A stretch of DNA of 64,000 bases from Poa pratensis. Lineage: Eukaryota; Streptophyta; Magnoliopsida; Poales; Poaceae. The first letter of the stretch is position 1, and each line of letters opens with the position of its first letter. This document shows positions 21,836-32,996 of this stretch, piece by piece. Position numbers and translations under genes: made by a program. The stretch lies in assembly GCA_947311845.1 (NCBI GenBank), contig CAMZMU010000040.1, positions 51,793,557-51,857,556 of the forward strand. The letters are read 5' to 3'. Under the pieces are notes generated by a model. That model searched no databases and was not told the DNA's origin. It saw only the letters and a list, made by a program, of their open reading frames with translations.

Positions 21836-22294
21836 TAAATAGCTAAAGAGGGAGCGTAGTACGGAGACAAACTTGACCAACGATTATATCTTCCAGCATG
21901 TAACACCGAGGGTAAGTTTCACTTTGGACAGGAAGAGTCGATCTTCTTCTTCAGAAAGAAAAAATTATGTGTAGGTCAAACATCACATCGAGCATTTTAA
22001 CGTTGGAACCAAATAGCATAGTAGAAGGACGTGACGGAGATCCAATCCAATATGTCGCCGAGCGCTGTCCCTCCCAGCTGCGCCATGGCCACGAGGCGTC
22101 AGGGCCCAGCCGTCCTCTTCAATGGTGGCGCGTGGGATTTTCTGGCGCCTTCATCTGGGGACGACGAGGGGAGAGAGAGAGGGGGAGGAGGGGGTGACAA
22201 CTAGAGTTTCTCCCCGATCGCCCTAGGGGAGAGGATACGAGGGAGATGCGGCTCACTCGGCAACTGGAACGTCTAATACGCCTTGAGGTAAGTA
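21836..22294. other. Spacer, includes a short piece of the segmental duplicate
   Basis: 21974-22017 matches 61386-61430 (caaacatcacatc... gaaccaaatag). The remainder holds no gene I can support. Confidence 0.5.
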
Positions 22295-22454
22295 CTCCCT
22301 CCGTTCCAAAATGTATGATGTTTTAGATGTTACACATATTGTTTAGATGCATAATAAAATAAGTAAACATACACATGAAATATGTCTAGATACATTTATG
22401 TGCATATGAATGTGGATAAATTCTAAAACATATTATATTTGGAAACGGAGGGAA
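22295..22454. mobile_element. Stowaway MITE
   Basis: ctccctccgttccaaaatgt at the left and an inverted end ...ggaaacggagggaa at the right, flanked by TA (22293-22294, 22455-22456). Confidence 0.9.
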
Positions 22455-22464
22455 TACCTTACTA

Positions 22465-23050
22465 AATAAATACTAGCATCTGCATTGCCCGTTGCTATAA
22501 GCAGGAGATTCATCACGTCCACGGAATAGTGACCTGCTAATGCTGCGTCCACGAGCTGGTGACACACTATTTTCCATGGAGAGCGCCCTGGAGGACTGTA
22601 GTTTCTGTTTACAGAGCATATATCTTTTCTATCAGATCCATTGTTCTTCATAAAATATAATATAGCTACAGATCATAAGGCGACAAATGTAACCAACGAG
22701 TACAACAGATTTAGCATAATACTCTCTCCGTTACATAATGTAAGATGTTTTAGGCATTTTCCACATTCAAGTATGTATATATATGTATCTATACACGTTT
22801 TAATGTATATGTCCACCCAGTTTAGTCTGAATCTAGATAACATGTGAAACAACTAAAACATTTTATATTGTGGGAATGGAGGGAGTATTTGGTAATAATA
22901 TATTCTTCTTTTTCTACAAAATACGAATATGTCTTCACTTTACAACTCAAATTACCACTGTGGAAAAGCAACAAGTGGATAAATGTAGAACAAAGGAAAT
23001 TTGAAGAAATTTATGCATCCCAAGTTTCAGAAACATTGCATCACAAGGCT
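22465..23050. repeat. Segmental duplicate C, left copy
   Basis: Similar in the same orientation to 62435-62840, which lies inside the last intron of the RSZ gene. Shared blocks include gcaggagattcatc, gtgacctgctaatgctgcgt, gagcgccctggagg and aatatattcttctttttct. A Stowaway interrupts only this copy. Confidence 0.85.
22722..22885. mobile_element. Stowaway MITE inside the segmental duplicate
   Basis: Ends ctctctccgttacataatgt and ...gggaatggagggag, flanked by TA (22720-22721, 22886-22887). The matching place near 62650-62670 lacks it. Confidence 0.9.
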
Positions 23051-23484
23051 TTTCCTAAGTGGGCTGGCTTATGGGCCTTATGGGCGGTAACCACTAATTG
23101 GCTTGGCAATTGGGCCGTCTTATGGGTCGTAACCAGTTGGGAGAAGCCGTTTTGATTACTCCATCAGGAGCAACTTCGGTCTTATGGGCTGTAACCACTA
23201 ATGGCCGGCTCAATTGAGCTATACTCTGAACTAATCACCAGTGTTGTACAAATTAATTAAATATTATTTTGCGTGACGCGTTGTCAAGTGCATAACTAAT
23301 TCAATTTTTTTTCAAAAATATTCAGGGTGTGCCACACCCGCTTCCTCTGCCCATACTTCCCGAGATGGAAGTCATGAAACATAGCCTCACATCAGATTTA
23401 AGCAAATACAAAAAATTGTGCTAAAGGGAAAAAAGGAACCCATCGGGCCTCGGCATAGCAATTTTTAAAACTAGTTTAACCTCA
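23051..23484. other. Spacer with irregular 'cttatgggcngtaacca' repeats
   Basis: The phrase ttatgggc/t-g-gtaacca occurs three times between 23070 and 23210. No gene is visible. Confidence 0.5.
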
Positions 23485-24878
23485 TCTTCTATATCTAAAT
23501 AGCAAAGACCCACTACAAGGAATTCTCTCAACATGCACGGCATCCACATCAACAGCCATCTAATTGGTCCACTTCACATCATCGGTTACAGTTTTCCATC
23601 CACCTCACCAGCGTAATTTTTTTTTTTGAGAAAACCTCACCAGCCATCTGTGATCGCACCAGCCCAGTATTTCCCGATCCCTTCGTTTCCTCTTCTCGAT
23701 CGATGGTTTTCTTACGACCGAAGAGATCTGCCCATGGACCTCTCTCGAATTCGTCATCCGCCACAATCATTCATGCATTATTTCCGTTTCTTCTTCCTAA
23801 TCAACTCGCAATCCCTTCCTCTCCCCACGATCTCCTCAATAATCAGTAACCGATGGAGGCATCGGAGGAGTTGCCGCAGTATTTTCCCTCTTTAAAGTCT
23901 GACGTTCAGCTTCACCGGATTTGTTCTTATCGGCACCAGCAAAGCTGGCCTTCTTCCACACAGCTGATACGCTGGTGAGCAACTGCCTCACGTTTTTCCA
24001 TTCTCCATGTTTCTGATCAGCTCCCTCATGTTTTTTCCATTGTCCCTGTTTCATATTCGTTATTTTCTACTGCCTCAGGTTCTCACCGCCGCCTCAGCTG
24101 CTCAACGCCTTGACCGCCGGTCGCCGGATAAGCCATATTTGGGCCTTCATCGACTAAACGCTCCTGTAGGTAATTCCTGCATCGAGTATCATCCATGCAT
24201 GTTACGTACAGTACATACCTGCATGTTAGATAACTACCTACAGTACGTACATAACTTATTAATCCCTTCTTCCCTGCATTTCTTCCACAAATTTTTCTCT
24301 ATTGGCGAATAGATGGACAATCTGCAAGAAGGCAACAGGTATGCCTACTGCATGCATATATGTTTTTTCCCAGAAACGCACAATTACCATATTTAACAAC
24401 AGAAAACCATTTTTCTGCAGGATGCGAGCTGATGCACCAGATAAAATTATGCCCCCTCCCCTTCTCATTCGGTCAGAGAAACTAACAAGAAATACATGGA
24501 AGCTATTGCAAAGATCAAGAATACTGCGAATCCACCAATGTACATCACTTTAGAACGAAAGGTACCAACTGAACAAAATACAACAGGCCTCCCCGAGGAT
24601 CACCCATTCAAGTCTGCCAAGTACATCCTTGAATACATGAAGAAAGGAAAACAACATCTCACAATTGTACTCCTGGAAGATGACACCAAACATAAGGCCT
24701 AAATAATAGTTTTCCAATTCCGATGCTACTTATTTCAATAAAGTTTTTCATAATATAATAATCAAATAGAATAAATCACGTATCATATTTTTAATAAAAG
24801 TATTTCCTCTCACATGCAACTATCGTTGTAATACATATCGCCAACAATTTCCGCAGTAACGCGCGGGGAATTATCTAG
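23485..24878 (+). mobile_element. Non-autonomous Helitron with exon-like contents
   Basis: It starts TCTTCTATATCTAAATAG after an A (23484). It ends with a hairpin (ccgc...gcgg at 24851-24867) and ttatCTAG at 24878 followed by T, the hallmarks of Helitron insertion into AT. No Rep/helicase sequence is present. It holds exon-like segments with GT-AG signals: 23853-23974 (MEASEELPQ..., donor gtgagc), 24313-24338 (MDNLQEGN, donor gtatgc), and 24421 onward (acceptor tgcag). A last open frame lies at 24496-24702. None of these matches a family I recognise; they may be captured gene fragments. Confidence 0.75.
24496..24702 (+). CDS. Unrecognised 68-codon frame inside the Helitron
   Basis: It starts MEAIAKIKNTANPPMYITLE and ends EDDTKHKA. 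It is lysine-rich with no identifiable domain, signal peptide or membrane segment. It overlaps the downstream exon-like segment beginning at 24421 in another frame, so it could be the 3' part of a captured, frameshifted gene rather than a real ORF. Confidence 0.25.
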   Translation: MEAIAKIKNTANPPMYITLERKVPTEQNTTGLPEDHPFKSAKYILEYMKKGKQHLTIVLLEDDTKHKA

Positions 24879-24929
24879 TTTTCTAAAAAGTGGGCCTTCA
24901 GCAACAAGTTTTCTTCAGCAGTAACTAGT

Positions 24930-25286
24930 CTGCTATATTAGCATTTTTGTCTGCTATATTATCACAACGACGTCATTGTCTTATAGATGCTGAAGCAGCA
25001 CAAAGTCCCCTATTAGTGGAGATGCATGAACAAATTAGGATACCAAGCTTCCCATCGATCATTTTGTTCGATCCGGCGTGTGATGGCCTAGTCAATCATA
25101 TTTGTTAGTGCAAACCACTACCGAACTAATCTTCCTATTGTAGGACCAATGCAGAACCAATCTAGGAGGGATATGGGGCGTGATGGCCTACAAAATATTT
25201 TGGGAATGAGCAAGTCAGATCTCTGCCGTGCAATGGTCTCCTTCCATGGCTGCAAGTAGACAATAACTCTGAAGAAACCGTTAGAT
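24930..25286 (+). repeat. Edge copy of the peroxidase-unit upstream region
   Basis: From gacgtcattgtcttatagat to gaagaaaccgttagat this matches the region before peroxidase copies 2-5, for example 36230-36550. It has more differences than those have among themselves. It is the left part of the copy 1 unit, separated from its gene by the LINE insertion. Confidence 0.9.
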
Positions 25287-25926
25287 TTTTTAGATAAAAG
25301 GGCTTTATTACTTATAGTTTAAGCATTACACCCGGCCTCTGCATATAAATGCACACAGCCGCAATCCAAGCGAGAAAATAAAAGAGTATGTGAAGCACTA
25401 GACGAATTACAATCATGAAATGAAATAGTAGAACGCCAGCACTTGCAGGTGGACTCAACCGCCTATGGTGGTCCAATCCGGCGATCAAGTGGCCATCCAT
25501 GTCGGATAAAAATATCCCTCGCCACCTTTTCCAAACGTGCACATGCCTCTGTAAAGAGGCCTCGATGTCCCTTCCGTTGTAAGATGGACCAGGAACGGAG
25601 AAAACTTGTGCACCGGTAGAGAACCTGCATACGAGAAACATCTTTATCATTGAAAATCTTGTCATTTCTACTAAGTCAAAGCGACCATATGACGGCTATC
25701 GCTCCCACCTAATAACGGTTTTATACTTTTATCAATACCATTAAGTCAGTTGCCAAAAACATTAGCAACAGACTTTGGTTGATATAAGTTAGACGCTATC
25801 TGATGGCTGACCATATAGAACGTGCGAAACTACACTCGAAGAATAAGTGTTTTATTGTCACTTCATGTGGACAAAACATACACTTCGTACTTCCATGCCA
25901 ATTTCGTTTAACAAGGTTATCCTTTG

Positions 25927-28900
25927 TTAGAATGACACCCTACGAAGATACCACGTAAATACTTTAATCTTAAGTGGTATCTTCATTTGCCATATTTTTT
26001 TATTATCATCAACTGGCACATCGGAATGTACTAACGCCCTATACATGGAATCCACAGAGAATTTACCATTCGCACATAGATTCCAACGAAACTCATCGGG
26101 ACCCTGTGTGAGTTGAACTGAGTTCAACCGTGCCACAGGGAGTTCCAAGACGCTAGTCTCGGTCCAAACAAATCTCGCCTGAACGTCACATTCGGAGGAG
26201 AGCATTGCATGACAGTGGCAATGGTATCTCCCTTATGACAACAATATTGTATAGGGCTGGATATCGATCCCGGAGGGTGGTGTTGTCTAACCATTTGTCC
26301 TCCCAGAATCTAATCTCCGAGCCATCCTTAATATTAAATACCCCGAAGCGAAAGAAATGTTTCTTTGTCGCCATCAGTCCAGCCCAAAAGTGGGAATCAC
26401 CAGGTTTCCAATATACCTGTGATACCGCCTTTGTGCCAATGTATTTTCTCTTAAGGAGTGTTTGCCATATCCCATCTTCAGTAAGCAGCTTAAAAAGCCA
26501 TTTACCTAGGAGGGCTGAGTTCTTGACATCAAGGTCATGAATACCAAGCCCTCCCTGATCTTTAGGGCGACAAACAACATTCCATTTAGCCAGTCTGTAC
26601 TTCTTCTTCTCACCATCTCCTTGCCAAAAGAATCTTGATCGGAAATAATCCAATTTATGCAAGATCCCTTTTGGTATTTGGAAGAAGGAAATCATATACA
26701 GTACCATGTTTGTTAGTACCGAATTAATGAGAACCAATCTTCCACCAAGAGATAGCAATTTTCCTTTCCAACTAGATAGCCTAGCTTGTAGACGTTCTTC
26801 GACGTGTCTCCATTCCGCATTAGTCAGTTTCCGATAATGTATTGGTATTCCAAGGTACATAATTGGAAATTGACCCTGCTCGCAGCCAAAAATATCGGCA
26901 TATTGAGCAGCTGCTTCTTGAGCCTCACCGAAGCAAAACAATTCACTCTTATGGAAATTAATTTTCAATCCCGATAATTGCTCGAATGCTGAAGTATCAA
27001 TTTCAGATTCGCAGCTTTATCTAGATCATGTTCCATAAAGAGGATTGTATCGTCTGCATATTGAAGAATAGATAAACCACCATCAACAAGATGTGGAACT
27101 ACTCCTTCAATTTGGCCATCCGTCTTAGCTCGTTCAATCATGATCGTCAACATATCCGCCACTATATTAAATAGTATAGGCGATAAGGAATCCTTTTTTT
27201 GTTTGGAAGTAGCGGCCAACGTCATCATTGACTTTTATCGCCACGCTACCTCCGGCAACAAAATTATGGATCCAAGCACACCACTCCTCTGAGAACCCTT
27301 TCATTCTCAGAGTCTGTAGGAACGGCCATTTGACTTATCATACGCTTTTTCAAAGTCGATTTTAAATATCACCCCATCAAGTTTTTTCGTGTGCATCTCA
27401 TGTACGGTCTCGTGTAAAACCACAACACCGTCAAGGATATTCCTCCCTTGCATAAAAGCTGTTTGGGTAGGTTTTACCACATGATCTGCCACTGAATTTA
27501 ACCTGATGGTCGCTACTTTTGTAAAGATTTTGAAGCTAACATTCAGAAGGCATATGGCCGATACTGTTGTATCCTTTCGGCATTCTGAATCTTAGGCAAC
27601 AAAACGATCTCCCCAAAATTAAGGCGAAATAGCTCAAGTTGTCCGGCATGTAAGCAGCCAAATAACTCAAGCAAATCAGACTTGATGGTTTCCCAGAAAT
27701 GCTGGTAGAACTCAGCCGGAAAACCATCTGGTCCTGGCGCCTTATTATGCTCCATTTGAAAACCGCCTTGCTTACCTCCTCCATAGAGAAAGGTGCAGTA
27801 AGAAAGTTGTTTTCCTCAGGAGTTACTTGGGTAATATCATCTGTTCGAGACTCATCTAGAGTAAAGTTCCCTTCCTCGGGAGCCCCAAACAAACCTTTAT
27901 AGTAGTTCGTGATATATTCCTTGAGTTGATCCTGTCCTTCGATCAAGCCCTCATCCTGTAGGAGAGAATGAATACATTTCTTTCTATGTCTGCCATTAGC
28001 AACATTATGAAAGTACTTTGTATTCGAGTCCCCTTGTAGAATGAATTGAGCTTTAGATCTTTGGTACCATTTGAGCTCTTCTTCCCGCAACATACGACCC
28101 ACCTGCTCATTCGAGTGCCGTTTTAGGTCACTCTCATTTGCTGATAAGGGGCGTACTTCTGCTAGTTGATCAAGCTCATCAATAATGGAACACAGGCGCT
28201 CCTTTTCTTTTTTAAGCATACCAGTTGTGTGTCTTGCCCACCCACGAAGGAATTTACGCAAATTGCGCATCTTATTATTCCACCGCTGGATAGCGCTATC
28301 ACCCACAACCGGTTGAGACCATATCCTTTTAACCAAATCATCGAAACCATCCCGTAACAGCCAACCTAATTCGAATTTGAATTGGTGCTTCCGGGCGATG
28401 TCAACGTTCCAGTAGATAGGAGTATGGGGGCATGATCCGAAAAAGCCTCTATACGTTCGAGCGCACGAACCGTTACTAATGGATATTTATCCTCCCAGCG
28501 GGAGTCCATCAGAACCCGGTCCAGCTTCTCGTACGTCGGCTCGGGAGACTATTAGCCCAAGTGAATTGTCTCCCCGTCATATGAACCTCTCTTAAGGACA
28601 AGCTATCAATGACAGCGTTGAACAAGGTAGGCCAATGAGTATCGAATCTACCCTACTTTTCTCATGTCGGTACCTCAGCATATTGAAATCCCCTCCTATA
28701 AGAATAGGTATGGGTCATCTTTAGCTAGATTAACCAACTCTCTAAGAAAAGCAGCCTTATATCTTCTTGGGCAGCACCATACACAGCAACAGACTCCATA
28801 TAAAGTTGTCGGACTTGTTACGGATTTGAAATTTAATGTGAAATTCACCATCCGAACGACCCAACAACTCCATGGTTTCCGTTTTGATGCCAAGTAGCAT

Positions 28901-29105
28901 GCCACCCGATCTACCTCGAGGGGGACAAGAATGCCAATAAACTCCACACCGCCTGAAAGGCGATCTAGTAGAGTGCTTGGAAAGTCTCGTCTACCCGTCT
29001 CGGAAATAGCCAAAAATCCAACTTATAATCTCTCACATGATGCGCAATATTCAAATGTTTAGCCAAGTCGCCTAGACCTCTGCTATTTTCGAAAATGCCA
29101 TTCAT
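25927..29105 (-). pseudogene. LINE ORF2 (endonuclease and reverse transcriptase), frameshifted
   Basis: It begins MNGIFENSRGLGDLAKHLN at 29105. Endonuclease pieces follow (AISETGRRDF, then KAAFLRELVNLAKDDPY). RT pieces are HNKAPGPDGFPAEFYQ near 27750, QTAFMQGRNILDG near 27450, VIFKIDFEKAYDK, and ILQYADDTILF near 27060 with the catalytic YADD. The post-RT region runs 26968-26186 (MYLGIPIHYRKL, LVLINSVL), then WQMKIPLKIKVFTWY (zf-RVT start). ORF2 nicks target DNA and reverse transcribes LINE RNA. At least five frame breaks make it inactive. Confidence 0.85.
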
Positions 29106-32100
29106 CGGGAAACAGTTGGGGATTTTGACTTTTTCGCGCTTTTACGCGAAGCTTTGTTCTTTTTATTTTTGGTAGACTTGGATCTCCGGCCGGTAGCATA
29201 CAGGTCATCAAAAGATCCCAGCTCAGCCTCGTCCATGTCCACCTCGGTTACCTCTCCTACAAGATGTGATAGAAGCTGTCCATCTATTGTGGCATGCACA
29301 TCATCATCATCTATAGGTGAGGGTACCGGCCTAGTCGAAACGGTAGGAGAAACCTACGACGGTCATACTCTACGTGTTTCAAAACATTAGCCGATAACAT
29401 TACTTCCTTTTCATTTTTGCCCATACGAACTCCTACCGCTGACAACCTAGCAGATAAAGTAGGCGTAGATAAGGACAAAAAAGATTGCGAGGAACGAGGC
29501 GTACTAGCAGGTGGAGTAGAGAACAAGGCTGCTTTGCGGCGCATTGCCTTGGCCATCGTGTCCTCATCCGTCACAGAAGCACCGTCCTCGCCAGCCTGGT
29601 GACGTGCACTACGCCTGGGAGCTCCCTTCGGCTGTGAGCATCCCCTAGCAGCATCGGACACAGTGGGAGAGGGCGTTGTCACGGTAGCAGCCCTCTCAAC
29701 CACCGTGTACGTACGCAGTGTCGCTGGAATAGCCGAAGTCGCCATAGCACCCGGAGTCGCCATAGGGGAGGACACGGTCGAAGTAGAGTCCCCCTCCACC
29801 ATGGAGACACCGCGGGTGGCATCCGCATCGCCGGCCGACATGGGGCAGTTCAGAGAACCGACCACCAGGTGAGAACTCCTAGGTGGCGACTCGGAATCCG
29901 CCCCACCAGCCGGGCAGACGGTCGCACACCCCGCGTCCGCACTCGACCCACAGCCGGCGAGCAGCTGCCCAACGCCCAGCGCGTCACCGCGCAGCCCGCC
30001 GTCCGGCGAGCGCAGCAGCGGCCCACCATCAGCAAACGGGCCGGTCACCAGCCCAAGGCTGGAGGTCGCTCGGCCCTCCTCCTGGATCGCCGCGTCCCCA
30101 GCTGCAGGCGCGCAGTCTGCGACCAGCGGCCCACCATGGGACGGACTCGCTGCCGCAGCCCGCCTTGGCTCCCCGGCGGTGAGTAGCTGACCACCGCCCG
30201 GAGCAGCACACAAGGCCGGATCGCACGCAGGCTTCAGCCCACCATGCCCGCATGTCTCCCTCCAGTTCTTCACGATTTTGATGGCCCTGGGAGTACTGGG
30301 ATTGGGGTTAAACGGGGTGAGAGCCATCCCCCTCAAAGAATGAGTGCTTGGGGCTCCTTGCCCTTGTCCCCCACCTGTAGCCGGACCCTGATCGATCAAC
30401 ATATTGGTGACACCCGAAGTGTCACCCAAGGCACCACCATGCTCAGATTGATCACCCGTCCCGTCTTCCTCTAGGCCATTGTCATCCGGGCCATCCTTGC
30501 CCTTGCGTTGCCACACAAACGGAACGAAATCCGGCTCCGGAACAAAGTCCTTCTTTTCTGGCCGGAAAATGAAGTCGTACCCTTTTAGGCGCAACACCCC
30601 ATCAGTTCGGATATAAGGCCCCAACTCATCTGTTTTCTTGAAGCTACCAGCCTCCATCATGCCAACTAAAATACGGACCACACCTCTTCGCCGGAGAGTT
30701 ATCATGTCCACATCAATAGTTGTACCAATGAGAGACCCAACAGCCCACACACCCCAGAAGTGCCTCATCGGATTTGGCACCCCAGTTACATGCACCCAAA
30801 CTTGGTGAAGGTCCAGCTTGTGCGTGACATGTTCCGCTTTCCACTTGCTGAACGCCAGTTTGGTGTCCTGAGAGGGCACACCGAGCTCAATACCATCAAA
30901 CCTCATCAGATCATCCTCTGTCAGCCGGAAAGTTAACCGTGAACGTGTCCTCTCCACTCGGTATAGCTTCCCAACACCAAGACTTCACCGGACACAGCCG
31001 CGCCACCTGGGTTTCCACCTGTTTTGCGGTGGCGGCCGTGCCATGAACCTTCACTAGAGCCACCGGGGTATCTTTGGGCACCAAGTCGGCCTTATACAGG
31101 TTGTCTGGAAACTGAAGAAAGATCGTATCCCTGTGTCCTTGTCCAACCGCTTGCACCATCGGCCTTGGGAGCTTCAAAGACGGACACATAGGAGTTGGAT
31201 GTCTCGCATTCTCGCAGATATGGCAGTAGTGTTTAACAGGACACTCTTTAGTGGCGTGATCCTTCACCGCGCATTTCCAACACCAAGCATTGGGTTTCTT
31301 TGCCACTTGCACAACAGCAACCGCCGGCACCACATCCGTCGCAGTCACAGGAGCGACGGCAGGTTGGCCGGCACCCGGTATCATCCGCTGTGTGCCCGCA
31401 ATGGGCTGATGAGCCACTCCGAACCCTTGCGCCGGTTGCTGCTGCTGCTGATCTTCCACGGCCAACCCCTGCTGCATGGCCTGGTTTGGAGCATTTCTTT
31501 TCTTCTTCTTCTTCCTGGCCGGAGCTTGCGCGGCCGCCCCGAAGGCGAACCCCACCGGAGGCGGAGCACCAGCCGCGGGCACTCCCTGCTGCAGCGCACC
31601 CTGCTGCCTCGGCGCCGCCGCGGATGGGCCTGCCGCCTGACCGAAAACCACGCCGGTGGCGCGAGGCTGAGCTCCAGGTGCGTGTCGCGGCGCCAGCGCC
31701 CACGTCGGTGGACCGTGTCCAGGCGGCGCCGCCATAGCTGGCCGTGCCGCAACTTCCGCGAAGGACCGGCGCAGTCGCGAGCAGTCCGAGCCCGGGGAGG
31801 TGGAGGACGATGACGGCGGGGAGGGCTCGGAAGCGGCGACGGCAGACGGCGGGCGGAGGCACGGGGACGATCGAAACGCGCGAGGCGGTGGAGTACAAAC
31901 TGACCTAGGAGATTGGTTCTCTCTCCACAGCCCCCCATACCAATGCTCCAGATGAGCCCATGGAGATCGACGGCTGTCCAACGCTTGCACCTGTGCCCCA
32001 CTCGTCAGCGAGGGGACAGTTTGAATTTCAGGTTCCACTCCTGCCGCCTTGGATCGCGCCTGCCCGTTCACCAGTCCGGCCGCCGCCGGCGAGATGCATC

Positions 32101-32640
32101 CAGCCGACGCCGTGGTCGGGGACTCCGCCGGGAAGAAGTCCCCAAGGCATGGCGGTGGCGTGATCCGTGGCCGAGGTAGAGGACCCCGCCACCCATCCTC
32201 AGCGGTGGCCTCCATAGCGCTCGCGCTTGGGGCGATCCACCACTGCCTTCCCCCACTCCGGCGCGGCTTGGAGACGGTGTCGACGCCCCTTCGCCCTCGC
32301 TGGAGTCGTAGTCCATCCTGCACAGAGAAGAAGACCTCATACCTTCGTTGTCGAATTGCGGCGGCGGCGATCTTTCCCAGACCCTCGAGGCCGGCGTGGG
32401 GAAGCCGATATCCGCCCAGAACTCTTTCTCGATGTCCTCATCGGACTTGGGAGGCCGGCGGACATCCTCCCACGACACAGCCCAGTCGTCCTTGAGCACA
32501 TCCTCCGGCGATAGCCGCAAAGCGCGAGCCAGATGCGGGTGCAGCAGGGGATCCCGCGGCGGACACGGTCGAGTTCCACACCGGCGAGAGCGCCCCTGGC
32601 GCGAGGGTCGGCCTCCGCCGTGGCATGGCATATGCTCCAG
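29102..32640 (-). pseudogene. LINE ORF1 (nucleic-acid-binding protein), frameshifted
   Basis: Frames at 32643-32068, 32323-30911, 30957-29311 and 29299-29102 together form a long ORF1. The middle frame has an alanine/proline/glutamine-rich region, a KKKKKRN basic patch, and knuckles CWKCAVKDHATKEC and CHICENARHPTPMC. The next frame carries a DUF4283-like part (WVHVTGVPNPMRHFWGVWAV). The end is lysine-rich (KSTKNKKNKASRKSAKKSK). ORF1 proteins coat LINE RNA. Overlapping frames show at least two or three frameshifts. Confidence 0.75.
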
Positions 32641-32906
32641 CACTGACCTTTAGTATATCATTATATTGCATCCATTCCTCAATGAAGTTTCCCAAGAAAC
32701 CGTTAGATAGCTGACTACAGAAATTCCACTCCAATTAAAGTTTTGTTCCTGCTAAACTTTGTCAACTTCATAGAGAGGAGAGAGCACAGCTACGTTGTTG
32801 CCCGCTATTTTATGTTAAGAGAAAAATGATTTAGGCCGTGCTCTCCATGACCAAACACAAGCTTACGTGAGTGGGTGACCATGCCTGCCATCTCCTAACC
32901 AACTAC

Positions 32907-32914
32907 TATAAGTA
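32907..32914 (+). promoter_or_regulatory. TATA box of peroxidase copy 1
   Basis: tataagta lies 90 bases before the ATG in a block conserved in all five copies (36745, 43886, 54707 and 58547 in the others). In copy 1 the LINE ends about 210 bases upstream of it, so the core promoter is intact but distal sequence is displaced by 7.4 kb. Confidence 0.75.
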
Positions 32915-32996
32915 TACCAGGCACACACGAATAGCTTCTCACACCACCCCATAATAGCTGAAGCAGCCATTCAAAGAGCAAGCGCGAGGCAACGAA

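Larger units (their letters stand above)
25287..32693 (-). mobile_element. L1-type LINE (7.4 kb) upstream of peroxidase copy 1
   Basis: The element is flanked by a 15-bp duplication aagaaaccgttagat (25272-25286, 32694-32708). The other peroxidase units show the empty site (gaagaaaccgtcagatagct). The T-rich start on the plus strand is the poly(A) end of the minus-strand element. Order from its 5' end: ORF1 with two CCHC knuckles, apurinic-type endonuclease, reverse transcriptase with YADDT, and a C-terminal zinc-binding region. It appears near full length but is broken by many frameshifts. Confidence 0.93.
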
